A stretch of DNA of 64,000 bases from Ignavibacteriota bacterium (GCA_016218045.1 JACRFB010000046.1:1-64000), one strand, 5' to 3'. Numbered from the stretch's first letter, positions 17,568 to 27,935 are shown. A program made the numbers and translations. Notes: a model not told the origin generated them from the letters alone.

Positions 17568-19790
17568 ATGCGATATATTTTTATACTGGTGATAATAGGA
17601 TTAGGTGTGCCTAACGCAGTCTACTCGCAATGGATAAACGCCGATGTACCCTCCGCCAATGGCAAAATAATCAAAAAATGTGATAGTGTTATATATTTTA
17701 TAACAAATGGCACTGTATGCTCTCATAATGTCATTACCGGGCACAACATTTATTACCGATATAATGCAAATGTTGGCAATATTGCAAGCGTAGTGTTATA
17801 CAACAATGACACCTTGCTCATTATCAACGATAATAAATATATATACGCGTTGTCGCTTATTAGTTGGAACGTACGGAGATTGATGACCGGGCTGCCGAGT
17901 CCGAGTTCGGTAAATACTGCTAAATTTGAGGAAAACCCCGGTAAAAACGGTGAAATATACCTGTGCTACGGAAGGATATACGTATTAAAAGATATGCAAA
18001 CGTGCTGGGTATTGGCTGATGCAGTTCCAGAGCCCTTTTCGGAATATTCGGCAATTATTTTTACTGAAGCAACTAGGGATACGATCATTATCGCAGAGGG
18101 CGGCCGGCCTGCAACTATTAGAAGATCCACAAATTCAGGTTTATCATGGACGACTTTATATCAGTCCTCGTCCGTAATAGTAATTAATACTGCCCTAGTA
18201 CATGATGAATATTATGTTGTAGGTCCGTACGAATCTACTGATTATGGTTTAACGTGGCACGTTATTAAAACTGCGGATGCATTGCCGCATTTTGGGTCAT
18301 TTAACCGGCAATATGTTATGTCGCATAAAAACAATGCTATATATGCAGTGAACTCGGCGGCTGGTATTATGTGTAGATATTCGGGAACGCGGCAATACGC
18401 CTTTACTCTGTTAAGCACAACGTCACATGACTCCTACCCTCGATATGGGGTACATGCAGAATGGTATACACCAGACAGCCTCCTCCTATGTCAGATCGGT
18501 GATAGTCTTTACTTGTATAATATAGTCGATTCTAGTGCACAAGTATTGGATGTTAATACGCTACGAGTCCGCGATGCGGTATCTGATCTACGAGGTGAAG
18601 AAGTGTTTATCGCTACGGATTACAGCATCAGATCATCCGCTGATCCGAATGGGACGTGGAAGAGGAGGATTGATAGACTTCTCAATGCATACGGCGCAGT
18701 GAGATACACACCGGCTCGTCCGAATGGCGAGGTCTCTTACATCGCTAATATTCTTTATCAAACTGTTACAATCCTGGAGCACGACGTTCGTACGGAAAAG
18801 ACTACATTTTCAATACCTGGCTGCCGTCTAAGCTATCATCCATTAGATGCTGGTATGTGTTACGGAGGTGATCGTTCATTATGGAGGATACACGACAGCG
18901 ATATAGTGAAGTCGACACAGGACCAAGTATTTTATCCTCCGAATCTTTCGCGAGAGCTTAATTTGTATGTTGCTGGAATATCATTTGACCCGGGCGTCAA
19001 GGAAAGACTGTATATACTGGGTCGTGCTTGGGCTATTGGGCCTACAGTACTATACCGCACAGATGATGATTGCCGCACATGGAAGCAGGTTCCCACAAAT
19101 GGTGTTCACGGACTTCCAATATCCTTCATCGTTCAGACCGCAGATACGGTTAGAATATCGCTTCTCCTGACCGATAACGGCCTCTTCGTTTCGTCTGACA
19201 ATGGTATCACATGGCAGGACCGCTCACTCCCGCATTGTCTTGGCAGAGTGACGAGTATCGCGGTTGATACGGCAGTAGGAGCGATCTATCTTTCTACTGT
19301 TGCGGAACGGCCAGAATCGGAGAAGTGGATGTATTTGGAAAAGGGCGGCGTCTATAGGACTATTGATGGTGGACGCTCATGGAGCGAAATCAATACGGAT
19401 GGCGTGGTATCTCCAAACATATCATATATAACATGGCACAAGAAGTCGAGGAAACTGCTGATTGGTACCGAGTGCGGCGTTTACACAACTGACGCAGTGC
19501 AGACCTTTGCATCTGAACCAGAAAATGGATCTTTTGATTCCCACCAGATCCTTTATCCGAATCCGTGCTCAAACCAACTTACTCTGGATCTCACTTGGGC
19601 AAAGGAACGGACTATTGCCGTTCGAGTAGTGGGTGTTGATGGGCGAATTATGGAAACGCGAACCTATGAAAATGATGCATTTACAGGGACGCGAGTCATA
19701 GATGTTACGAAGTATCACTCTGGAGTCTATAGCATAATAATATCATCTGGCATGGACCATCGTGTTGCCGTGTTCACGGTGATCCGTTAA
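17568..19790 (+). CDS. AT-rich T9SS-sorted beta-propeller protein
   Basis: This 740-residue predicted secreted protein has a leader MRYIFILVIIGLGVPNAVYSQ and Asp-box-like repeats (RRSTNSGLSWTTL, STDYGLTWHVI, SSDNGITWQDR, TIDGGRSWSE). The C-terminal sorting domain has LYPNPCSNQLTLDL and ends YHSGVYSIIIS...VFTVIR. Architecture matches the propeller at 8.25 kb, but base composition and codon use are clearly more AT-rich than all neighbours outside this island, a sign of recent transfer. GGAG at 17558-17561 supports ATG 17568 over the upstream in-frame GTG 17556. Confidence 0.83.
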   Translation: MRYIFILVIIGLGVPNAVYSQWINADVPSANGKIIKKCDSVIYFITNGTVCSHNVITGHNIYYRYNANVGNIASVVLYNNDTLLIINDNKYIYALSLISWNVRRLMTGLPSPSSVNTAKFEENPGKNGEIYLCYGRIYVLKDMQTCWVLADAVPEPFSEYSAIIFTEATRDTIIIAEGGRPATIRRSTNSGLSWTTLYQSSSVIVINTALVHDEYYVVGPYESTDYGLTWHVIKTADALPHFGSFNRQYVMSHKNNAIYAVNSAAGIMCRYSGTRQYAFTLLSTTSHDSYPRYGVHAEWYTPDSLLLCQIGDSLYLYNIVDSSAQVLDVNTLRVRDAVSDLRGEEVFIATDYSIRSSADPNGTWKRRIDRLLNAYGAVRYTPARPNGEVSYIANILYQTVTILEHDVRTEKTTFSIPGCRLSYHPLDAGMCYGGDRSLWRIHDSDIVKSTQDQVFYPPNLSRELNLYVAGISFDPGVKERLYILGRAWAIGPTVLYRTDDDCRTWKQVPTNGVHGLPISFIVQTADTVRISLLLTDNGLFVSSDNGITWQDRSLPHCLGRVTSIAVDTAVGAIYLSTVAERPESEKWMYLEKGGVYRTIDGGRSWSEINTDGVVSPNISYITWHKKSRKLLIGTECGVYTTDAVQTFASEPENGSFDSHQILYPNPCSNQLTLDLTWAKERTIAVRVVGVDGRIMETRTYENDAFTGTRVIDVTKYHSGVYSIIISSGMDHRVAVFTVIR

Positions 19791-19850
19791 TACTGTTGAG
19801 CGTTGATTTTCTGAGATGTTGGATTCTCGTCAGTTACTAAGGTGAATAAC

Positions 19851-20780
19851 GTGAAGGTAATGCTAGTGATTCTTATAACTACTCTTGCTTTTCCCTCCAT
19901 TGTGACGTATGCACAGACAAGTCGGTATTCAAGAAATCAACAGGATTGCTCAATGCTCGACGTCGGCAACCTCGGAGCTTTACCGCCTATCACGTCAAAT
20001 ATGCCATATGACGTAATGATGTCTTGGATCGCATCCGATAGTGTATGCAGGACGATGAATATTGATGCTGTAGAGTCGTTTCTAAGACATACATCGGACG
20101 ACACTGTGAAGATGGCTATGAAATACTATTATAGACTGCACTCTTACAATCCGTTAGCTTTAGAAAAGCACAGATTTGAAGCAGCGGCAAATCCACTTTA
20201 TAAAATCGGAATATTGCAGCTCGGTATGGCAGTCATAGAGGAGTATGCACGACGATTTACATTAACATTTATAGATTTGCTCATGCTGAATTGCAGTAGA
20301 GTGTACACTGCATCTGTTCAATCGATATATACCCAAGAAAGGATCATTGGTCCGGATACAGGAATTGAGTATTGCGCCTTTGGGATCATTGACAGTGTGC
20401 TAAAGGGCGATGTGCAATACGATGAATGCGGGGAACCCGGATCGAATGAAAGATGTATTGGTTTTTCTTGGTTCTACTCAGATAGGCGACCACTTCAAGA
20501 CCGTTGGTGGCATATGTTTCCACCATCAATTGTAGAACCTATGAAAAGCTATTTGGTATTCATTCATGACTTCCCGAATGATGAAAAATCATTTAACACA
20601 AGATTGAGTGGTATAACTAAACGAACAGGAAGGTTCAAAATAGAAACGGCAGGGGTTTTCGAAATTGTTGGAGGCCAGATACTGGACCCAAAGGAATTCT
20701 TCGGGTTTGGAGGGAGCACTCCTCTATCAAAGGTACTATCCTTGATATCGTCGTCCCGCTCAAAATTCATGAATGAGTAA
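19851..20780 (+). CDS. Unknown secreted protein in the AT-rich island
   Basis: This is a 309-residue protein with a leader of about 22 residues (KVMLVILITTLAFPSIVTYAQ). I do not recognise the family. It has six or so cysteines spread over the chain, an aromatic-rich stretch (GFSWFYSDRRPLQDRWWHMF) and no T9SS sorting domain. It shares the AT-rich composition of the preceding gene, 60 bases upstream, and probably its transcript. GTG 19851 is favoured by AAGG at 19839-19842; GTG 19842 and ATG 19860 are alternatives. It might be a partner of the preceding propeller protein, which is inference from linkage only. Confidence 0.65.
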   Translation: MKVMLVILITTLAFPSIVTYAQTSRYSRNQQDCSMLDVGNLGALPPITSNMPYDVMMSWIASDSVCRTMNIDAVESFLRHTSDDTVKMAMKYYYRLHSYNPLALEKHRFEAAANPLYKIGILQLGMAVIEEYARRFTLTFIDLLMLNCSRVYTASVQSIYTQERIIGPDTGIEYCAFGIIDSVLKGDVQYDECGEPGSNERCIGFSWFYSDRRPLQDRWWHMFPPSIVEPMKSYLVFIHDFPNDEKSFNTRLSGITKRTGRFKIETAGVFEIVGGQILDPKEFFGFGGSTPLSKVLSLISSSRSKFMNE

Positions 20781-21076
20781 GGCCTGATAGACGGAACCAA
20801 ATACATCAACGGCAAACATATTGAAAATCTTTTATAACATAATTGTCGTGCTATGCATGCTTGTGAAACCTCTGAAAACCGTTTTTGCGTGACGAATGTA
20901 CGCTGCGAATGATAATACGGCCACGAAAGATCATCAACACGGCGTCTCGACGTAAGACCTGCACTCCGGCGTGCGCCGTTTACGCATCATCGCCCCCGAA
21001 CGGGTCGGACGAAAACGCACGGGAAGAACCTCAAGGGTAAAGAGATGTCGCAAAATCGTCTATCTGGGTATCAGTC

Positions 21077-21580
21077 ATGAATTCCAATCGGTTCAAGAAC
21101 ACCGTTTACTCTATCGGACTGCTTCTTTCTGTCGGGTCCCTTATCGTCGCCTGCTCACCGACACGAGAGGTACAACATCTGCCAGGTTCGGGAGTTTTTG
21201 CAGGAAGGAACTACGTACTTCTTAGGAATGAGGTTTTTCGAAATATCGGTACGCGCGGTGACACGCTGGCGGGTAAGGTTGTGTATCAGAACTCACGTGA
21301 CGCTGACGGAGGTCGGCTACCTCTCACGGCAAGCGAGGCAGGCGCGATGGGTCTGGACATGTCCGAGGCCATACACATCGTCTTGCACGACGAGTCGCAG
21401 GTGTTTCGTCGGGGCGACACTTTGCTGATTCCCATGCAGGCGATTGATCTCGTCCGCACCCAGGAGGTAAATCCAGGTTTTGTCGCCGGCGTTGTGGTCG
21501 CAAGTGCTGTGGGTGTTGGTGTCGTCGTTCTTGCTGTCCTCGCATTATCGGCAATTGCTGAGCTCATCGCGCTTCTTTGA
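21077..21580 (+). CDS. Small lipoprotein with C-terminal hydrophobic segment
   Basis: The 167-residue chain begins with a lipoprotein signal: hydrophobic stretch LLLSVGSLIVAC with Cys at about residue 27. A polar domain follows that contains RRGDTLLIPMQAIDLV (possibly a small beta-barrel). A hydrophobic C-terminal segment of about 30 residues (VAGVVVASAVGVGVVVLAVLALSA) would span a membrane. The family is not recognised. A truncated copy lies 4.4 kb upstream, on the other side of the AT-rich island. The beta-barrel gene follows after 147 bases, and the pair were duplicated together. Confidence 0.7.
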   Translation: MNSNRFKNTVYSIGLLLSVGSLIVACSPTREVQHLPGSGVFAGRNYVLLRNEVFRNIGTRGDTLAGKVVYQNSRDADGGRLPLTASEAGAMGLDMSEAIHIVLHDESQVFRRGDTLLIPMQAIDLVRTQEVNPGFVAGVVVASAVGVGVVVLAVLALSAIAELIALL

Positions 21581-21727
21581 TTGACCGCAATTGTTTTCGT
21601 TCGAGGTGTGTGATACGTTGCTGATTGTCGCCTGCGAATTCGGGTGCTGCCTTGTGGCTACATCGTGCCACGCTCGTAAATAGGAGCATCTCCGCTGAAT
21701 TCACTATTGCAATCTCAGAGGTGTCTC

Positions 21728-22417
21728 ATGGTTGACAGACGTACAAGGGTGGGTGCATGGAGACGGATGTTTGTTTTCGTGCTCGCGAGCGGAGCACTTG
21801 TGTGGTCGCTCTGCCCCTCCACGGTTTTTGCGCAGTTCGAGGCTGGAACCGTGTGTTTGATGGCACAGGGCACAGCCGGCACAGGTGAGGTGTCGGGCTA
21901 CTACCATTCTGTGGACGGGACGGGCTCCTCGACTGATAAAATTGTGGAGGTGTCGGCATCCGTCATTCCGATGATCTGGGTGAGCAGGAATGTCGCCTTT
22001 GAGGTGGAGTGCGGGGTCCTCTACAATAAGACAACGCCGATCTCCCGAGTCCCTACGCCCACGCCTCAGTATAGAGAATTCGAAACGACCGAACTCGCGT
22101 TTCTTTTTATCCCGCATCTGATGCTCGCGGCGCCCGTCATCGACTCTACCCTCGCGGTGTATGTGCGTGGCGGAGTCGGTTTATCGACGCACTACTCCGC
22201 ACCGCTTGTCACGGTCATAGGCGAGGAACTTGGGGCGGATCTGTTCGGGAGCGTTGTCAGTTTAGGTACAGGTTTTCTCTACGTCGCCGGGCCGCAACTG
22301 GTTCTCCGCGCGGAGCTGAGCTCTCGTAATCATTACGCCGAAGCAGGAAGCCATGCTTTCTCCTCGCGGGAGAAAAGTACGATCCATCTCTATCTCGGCG
22401 TCGGGATCCGGCTGTAG
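21728..22417 (+). CDS. Predicted outer-membrane beta-barrel protein
   Basis: The 229-residue protein has a leader (about 1-30, ending TVFAQ) and alternating amphipathic strands throughout, with a closing strand KSTIHLYLGVGIRL typical of small OmpA/OprF-like barrels. The function is not recognised. AGAGGTG at about 21717-21722 supports ATG 21728; an upstream TTG frame has no such site. Its last ~40 codons are duplicated at 17150. Confidence 0.7.
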   Translation: MVDRRTRVGAWRRMFVFVLASGALVWSLCPSTVFAQFEAGTVCLMAQGTAGTGEVSGYYHSVDGTGSSTDKIVEVSASVIPMIWVSRNVAFEVECGVLYNKTTPISRVPTPTPQYREFETTELAFLFIPHLMLAAPVIDSTLAVYVRGGVGLSTHYSAPLVTVIGEELGADLFGSVVSLGTGFLYVAGPQLVLRAELSSRNHYAEAGSHAFSSREKSTIHLYLGVGIRL

Positions 22418-22602
22418 AGATCGGCGGGAGTTGCTTTCGCGGGATGTCTTTGATACGTTGCTGAGGCAGACGTGTTGATCGAGCGATGGAGACGAGATTC
22501 AAGGAAGTTCGTCTACACTGCAGTCCTGGAGCCGAGTTGCCGCGTCGGAATCCATCGTCCGGCGCGAAGAGGTGGAAGGCCGTTCAAACCTGAGGTGAAG
22601 GC

Positions 22603-25600
22603 ATGAAACGTATCGTGATATTTCTCTGCGTCGTTTCCACACTCGGTCTGGCGCAATCGCACGAACCGGCCCAATCGGTCCCGGCACGCACCACCACCAA
22701 CGATGTGTACGACACGCTCACATCGAACACAGTGACGTACTGGGTATCCAACAATGGCGCGTTCGCGTCCAACCCGGTCACCCCGTACAACGGCTTCGGG
22801 TGGCCGCGGGGATCGGGGAAACGCCTGATGTTCTGGGAAACCGTCATCATCGGCGGAAAGGTGGAGGGTGAAACACGGGTCAGCGGTTCGCCCTTCAGGA
22901 TCGGTTTTCAGGCGGGACCCATACTCGCCAACGGCCGTCCCGCGGATCCGACGGATCCCACCCATCGCATCTACCGGGCGCGGCGAATGAACAGCAGCGT
23001 CTTCCACCGGCTCCCGCAGGATGAGCAGTCGCGGCTTCGCACAGACTTCATGGTCTGGCCGGCGCTTCTCGGGGCACCCTGGGTGGACAGGAATGCCAAC
23101 GGCGTGTACGATCCGAATTTCGACGCCTGGCTCGCCGACACTGCTGCATCCGATTCACCGTTTTTTGTCGGCGAACACCTCGCCTGGACCGTGTCGAACG
23201 ACATGGATTCCGTACGCACATACAGCGTCTACGGATCGAAACCGCTCGGTATCGAAGTACAGACACTGCTGTGGACCTCCGATTCCACGGAGATTCTTCC
23301 GCAGACCATCTTCGTCCGACACCGAATCGTAAACAAATCCTCAAAGCTCATCACGGGTATGTACCTCGGTCGCTGGGCCGACACCGACATCGGCGACGCC
23401 AGCGACGACCTGATCGGGTGCGACACAGTGCGAGACATGATGTACAGCTATAACGGGTATTTGAGTGATGCGATCTATGGACACGCACCCGCATTTGGCA
23501 CCGTGATGGTGCAAGGCCCCGTCGTTCCGCAGGCCGGATCACGCGCCGTGTGGGATTTTAGCTTCCGTGAGGGATTCCGGAATCTGCCGCTCACCGGATT
23601 CACCTTCTACTACAACGCCGATGGCGTCTACCGCGATCCCATGCTTGGGCACCCGGCCGGTGCGCAGCAGATGTATAACAATCTGCGCGGTCTGGTCGCA
23701 ACTGGACTTCCGCAGGTTGACGCCTGGACCGGACGCGTAACCTCCTTCACGTTCGCCGGCGATCCCGTCACGGAGCGCGGGTGGTATGGAGGGCGCGCGT
23801 ATGGGCCGGGCGATTACCGCAGTCTCATGAGTTCCGGACCGTTCGACATGGCGCCCGGTGCCGTGCAGGAGGTTGTGTTCGCGAATCTCTTCACACATGG
23901 CTGGCATGGCCGGCACGAGATCACCTGGCTGCGGCACAATGCCGACATCCTGCGCGCGCAGCACCGGATCGCGCGCTACGGCATTCTCATCCCTGAACTG
24001 AATGCGACGGTCGAATATCCTACTCCGGCCACCGCGCGTGTCGCCGTATCGGGCCATATTCCGCGGGCCGACAGCGCCACGGTGCTGCTCACACGAAAGG
24101 ACGGCAACATCAACGCACAGTTCACCCTGCATGACGACGGGGCACACGGCGACGGGAATGCCGGGGACGGCAGATTTGCAGGCAGCATGGATCTTCCACG
24201 CGAAGCGTACGGAGTTGACTGTCTCGTGCGCGCGCAGTATGCCGGGACCGAGAGCACCGACTGGCCGGTGACAAGCTGCTTGCCGCTCACCGGACCGCTG
24301 CGTGTGGCGGGAATGACAGTGCAGTCGGATCACAGGAATTTCGACGGACATGTCAATCCGGGCGAAAACGTCCGCTTCGGTGTCAGCCTCGAGAACGCGG
24401 GGACTTCGGCCGTGGGCCCACTCCGCATTGTATACAATCAGGATCTTGATCTGCGGTACCCGCCGCTGAGGGTGAAGGATACGATCGGTGCGGGAGAATT
24501 GTACACAATCCCGTATCTGAAGGACATTGCGTCGAGTTATCTGAGTCTGGATGTGCCGGAGAAAACACGAGGGGGTGATATGTTTGATGTAACGTTCGGC
24601 ATGTCGGACACATCGAACCAGTGCTGGTGCGATACCTTCCGTGTCGCAATAGAGGATTATACCGAAGCGCCCGTGGATTCGCTTGCCGTACACGTGTCGG
24701 GACACGCCTTCGGGACACTGGGATGGCGTGTTACCGACAGGGGACTATTACGCAAACACACGTATCTCGTCACCGTGCAACGCAAGGACACCATGTTCGC
24801 GCAGGCGACGGTGAGCATCACCGATCTCGACACAGGAGATACACTCATCACTCACGAAGCGTTGCCTGACTGGCAGGCACACACGTTTCCTGCAACACAC
24901 GGTTGGAAGCTCACAGCAGGAAGCACGCGCGGGTTTCCGATCCGATGGGATCAGAATGACCAGTCGTATATAGACGTCGTGACACTGTACACACCTGCAA
25001 ATCTGTGGCTCAACAGCACTGTGCAAATGGAAACGGGCTTGCGGTGGGGCTGGGGTACAACGGTGCGATGGTGGGATCAACTGCCGATGCGTATCGTTTT
25101 CGATACGTCGCGTTCGCAGCGCGCGTACATGTATCTTCGTGGCGGCTCGCCGAATTACGGGTATGCGGGCTACCACCCTGTACCCTTTACCGCCTGGGAT
25201 ATGAGCGACAGCACACACCCACGCCAGGTGAACATCGGTTTTGTTGAACAGAAGGGCAGTCCGCGGCAGAACAACACCTGGGATCCGATTGCCGAGAGCG
25301 ATCGCGAATACCTGTTTGTTTTCGCTTCGACGTATGAGGAAACGCCGCACACAAAGTATACAACGCAGCCGCTCTTTTCCGGCGCGGCATCGTTCGACAT
25401 TCAGTATGCGGGTTGGTACTATCGTGATACGACGGCCGGTCCGATCCCCGCAGGTTTCACCATCGACATCACTCCGCTGATCCCCGTCTCCTCCCGCGAC
25501 ACCTTCCTCATTAATCCGAAGGGGTTGGTCGGCGTGCCGCGGCTTCAACAGCACGTACGATCATTCGAAATTCTGAGCATACACCCGAATCCCCTGACCG

Positions 25601-25830
25601 CGGGCACGACGCTGCGTGTCGAACTGCACATCGGCCAGGCAGGGCGCCACACCGTGCGTTGTGCCGATGCACTTGGCCGCATCCTCTACACGCTCGCAGA
25701 AACGGACCTCCAAGCCGGCGTATATGGGGTCGACATCCCGTGGACCCGCGAACTGCGCAGCGGATTGTATCATATCGTGGTCAGTTCTGGCGGTGAAGTG
25801 CACAGCAGGCCGGTGACGGTGGTCCGCTGA
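22603..25830 (+). CDS. Large T9SS-sorted protein of unknown function
   Basis: A 1,075-residue protein starts with a leader (about 1-18, ending LAQS). The N-terminal ~500 residues contain VDRNANGVYDPNFD (calcium-loop-like), RIVNKSSKLITGMYLGRWAD and DTDIGDASDD, a pattern I associate with long uncharacterised secreted proteins of T9SS bacteria. A region with Ig-like or choice-of-anchor-like strands follows. The C-terminal sorting domain has IHPNPLTAGTTLRV and RSGLYHIVVSSGG. GAGG is present upstream of ATG 22603. No catalytic motif is evident. Confidence 0.8.
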   Translation: MKRIVIFLCVVSTLGLAQSHEPAQSVPARTTTNDVYDTLTSNTVTYWVSNNGAFASNPVTPYNGFGWPRGSGKRLMFWETVIIGGKVEGETRVSGSPFRIGFQAGPILANGRPADPTDPTHRIYRARRMNSSVFHRLPQDEQSRLRTDFMVWPALLGAPWVDRNANGVYDPNFDAWLADTAASDSPFFVGEHLAWTVSNDMDSVRTYSVYGSKPLGIEVQTLLWTSDSTEILPQTIFVRHRIVNKSSKLITGMYLGRWADTDIGDASDDLIGCDTVRDMMYSYNGYLSDAIYGHAPAFGTVMVQGPVVPQAGSRAVWDFSFREGFRNLPLTGFTFYYNADGVYRDPMLGHPAGAQQMYNNLRGLVATGLPQVDAWTGRVTSFTFAGDPVTERGWYGGRAYGPGDYRSLMSSGPFDMAPGAVQEVVFANLFTHGWHGRHEITWLRHNADILRAQHRIARYGILIPELNATVEYPTPATARVAVSGHIPRADSATVLLTRKDGNINAQFTLHDDGAHGDGNAGDGRFAGSMDLPREAYGVDCLVRAQYAGTESTDWPVTSCLPLTGPLRVAGMTVQSDHRNFDGHVNPGENVRFGVSLENAGTSAVGPLRIVYNQDLDLRYPPLRVKDTIGAGELYTIPYLKDIASSYLSLDVPEKTRGGDMFDVTFGMSDTSNQCWCDTFRVAIEDYTEAPVDSLAVHVSGHAFGTLGWRVTDRGLLRKHTYLVTVQRKDTMFAQATVSITDLDTGDTLITHEALPDWQAHTFPATHGWKLTAGSTRGFPIRWDQNDQSYIDVVTLYTPANLWLNSTVQMETGLRWGWGTTVRWWDQLPMRIVFDTSRSQRAYMYLRGGSPNYGYAGYHPVPFTAWDMSDSTHPRQVNIGFVEQKGSPRQNNTWDPIAESDREYLFVFASTYEETPHTKYTTQPLFSGAASFDIQYAGWYYRDTTAGPIPAGFTIDITPLIPVSSRDTFLINPKGLVGVPRLQQHVRSFEILSIHPNPLTAGTTLRVELHIGQAGRHTVRCADALGRILYTLAETDLQAGVYGVDIPWTRELRSGLYHIVVSSGGEVHSRPVTVVR

Positions 25831-26038
25831 GAATCTCGCAGAGGGCATCAGAAGGTGTTCGCATTCTCGTACATCTCCTTGTGTATGGCAAACATCGCCC
25901 GTAGGTTTGTGTTGTTGCGCTTCCGTGAATCACCAGGAGGGAACATGTTTCCGAGATTCATCGTACTGCCGGCGCTGCTGACCCAGGAACGGTGTAGAGC
26001 CATACCACTAAATATTCCTGCACATGGGGGATGAGGCA

Positions 26039-26929
26039 ATGCATCGTCACATAATGCCGACACTCATCATCATTCTCGTGTATGCACTACCGACCGCGCA
26101 CACAGTGAGGGCGCAGAGTTGGAAGCATCCTCAAGTGGAACTTCGCGGCACCGAGGTCCGAACAATCCATTCGAAGGCCGTCGATGGCATGGAGTACAAG
26201 ATATTCATTGGCCTGCCCGATAATTATTCGTCGTCCTCCGATACATACCCTGCTCTGTATTTTCTTGATGGGTGGAACCAGTTTGGCATTCTGGTCGAGA
26301 CGTATCGTCTCCTTCGATTGTTCAATGACATTCCGCCACTGGTTCTGATAGGCATATCATGGGAAGGGGATGAGAAGGCGCACGTGTACAACAGAGCTAG
26401 AGATTACATCCCGACACATCTCTCACAACACGTGCTCGCCGAAAGATTTGGTCAGGATTATGCCGATCTGTTTCCCGCTTCCGGTGGAGCTCCGAAATTT
26501 CTCGCATTTATTCAGGATGAACTTATCCCTTTTGTTGAACGGGAATATCGGATCGACACCACAAGCAGAGGCATCTTTGGACATTCAGCAGGAGGTCTCT
26601 TTACAGCCTGGCTGCTTTTCACACGTCCGGAATTGTTTCAGAAGTACTTGATCGGGAGTGCGGCGCTTTGGTGGGATGATGACTATGTGTTCAAGCAGGA
26701 AGCGGAATACCGTGCGGCTCATGATTCTCTCACGGCCAGAATATTTGTAACTGTAGGAAGCGAGGAAGGCGAGTGGCTCGTAACGAGCTGGGCAAAGCTC
26801 AAGGACAGACTCCAGTACCGGCAGTATGCAGGACTCAACGTCACAACTATGATGTTTGAAGGCGAAACGCATTCATCCGTGATACCCGGAACATATTCGA
26901 GAGCGCTTCGTGTGCTGTATGGCTATTGA
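26039..26929 (+). CDS. Exported alpha/beta-hydrolase esterase (PF00756-like)
   Basis: This 296-residue predicted exported hydrolase resembles the ferric-enterobactin-esterase/antigen 85 type (PF00756). The leader (about 1-26) ends VRAQ. The nucleophile S183 lies in FGHSAGG and the catalytic His in FEGETHSS near the C terminus. LYFLDGWNQF is the usual oxyanion-strand region. Length is normal. ATG 26039 is preceded by GATGAGG; ATG 26024 is in frame but less well placed. The TGA stop overlaps a TTG that opens the heptapeptide-repeat frame in the minisatellite that follows. Confidence 0.85.
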   Translation: MHRHIMPTLIIILVYALPTAHTVRAQSWKHPQVELRGTEVRTIHSKAVDGMEYKIFIGLPDNYSSSSDTYPALYFLDGWNQFGILVETYRLLRLFNDIPPLVLIGISWEGDEKAHVYNRARDYIPTHLSQHVLAERFGQDYADLFPASGGAPKFLAFIQDELIPFVEREYRIDTTSRGIFGHSAGGLFTAWLLFTRPELFQKYLIGSAALWWDDDYVFKQEAEYRAAHDSLTARIFVTVGSEEGEWLVTSWAKLKDRLQYRQYAGLNVTTMMFEGETHSSVIPGTYSRALRVLYGY

Positions 26930-26945
26930 ACCGACGAGAACATCT

Positions 26946-27726
26946 GACAGCTAAGTCGGGACACCCACGCCACAACGTCGCCACATCTGGAACGCGAGTC
27001 GCCACGCCGTCAGCTCGAGAGGGGACGTCTACACTTCACGTCGTGACGTCTACACTTCGAGTCGCGACGTCTACACTTCGAGTCGCGACGTCTCGACCGC
27101 GAGACGTGCTGTCTCGAGTTCGCGTCGTGACGTTTCGAGTCCGAGTCCTCACGTCTGGAACGCGACACGGCACTCCTGCATTTCGAGACGGCACATCTAC
27201 ACTTCGAGACCGCACATCTACACGTCGAGACGGTACACCTACGGTGTCGCCTCGTGATATCTGGAGTTCACCACTGTACACCTGCGTGCGCACGTCGCGA
27301 CGCCAGCATTTTCCCAATGTACTCCACAGGTGTCACGTATCGACATCAGGGGCTCAGCACGGTACGTATTGCACCCGACACGGTACATCCTGGGGCGCGC
27401 TCGGGACATTGAGGACACTTCACCCTGGCATTTTCGGTATAGCGAGATACCATACCAGGGACAACGCGCATATATCATTGTCAGTGCGTCATATAGATTT
27501 GGACGGATGAAAAGTATCTCCCGAAACAGAAAGACGATCTTATGCCTGCGTGAGCCGATATTATGCGCGGGTCAGCCGATCTCTTGACGCGGTAAGACGA
27601 TATCTCCGATGCAGCGCCAGAGCATTGTGGACGGAGCGTCACAACATCCACGACGGAGCAAGACGACATTGTGGACGCAACGCACTACCATTTCTACCGC
27701 AGCGTATCGACATTTGGGACGCTGCG
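26946..27726 (+). repeat. Degenerate 21-bp minisatellite (about 35-37 units)
   Basis: Nearly 800 bases show a 21-base period with a core like GACGTCTACACTTCGAG; three central units (27028-27090) are almost identical and the flanking ones drift. Because 21 is divisible by three, the top strand reads as heptapeptide repeats (RVATSTL, RVATSTL, RVATSRP, then RDGTSTL, RHGTSWG, later SRYYARV, SRSLDAV). That frame runs from 26926 to 27729 with a single TGA at 27508-27510. Parts are also open on the minus strand. Coding status is undecided: no strong ribosome binding site is seen, only the overlap of a TTG with the esterase stop. Confidence 0.8.
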
Positions 27727-27734
27727 TGATGAGG

Positions 27735-27935
27735 GCGTAAAGGGGTAAAGGGGTGAAGGGGTAAAGGGGTGAAGGGGTAAAGGGGTGAAGGGGTGAAGGG
27801 GTGAAGGGGTAAAGGGGTGAAGGGGTAAAGGGGAAGGGGTAAAGGGGAAGGGGTAAAGGGGTGAAGGGGTAAAAGGGTAAAGGGGTAAAGGGGTGAAGAG
27901 GTAAAGAGGTAAAGGGATAAAGAGGTAAAGGGGGC
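27735..27935 (+). repeat. TAAAGGGG/TGAAGGGG octanucleotide array
   Basis: About 24 units of TAAAGGGG, TGAAGGGG and shortened AAGGGG follow the minisatellite. Four-G runs with 4-base loops fit the G-quadruplex pattern on the top strand. A related tract in the opposite orientation lies at 37133-37195. Confidence 0.92.
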
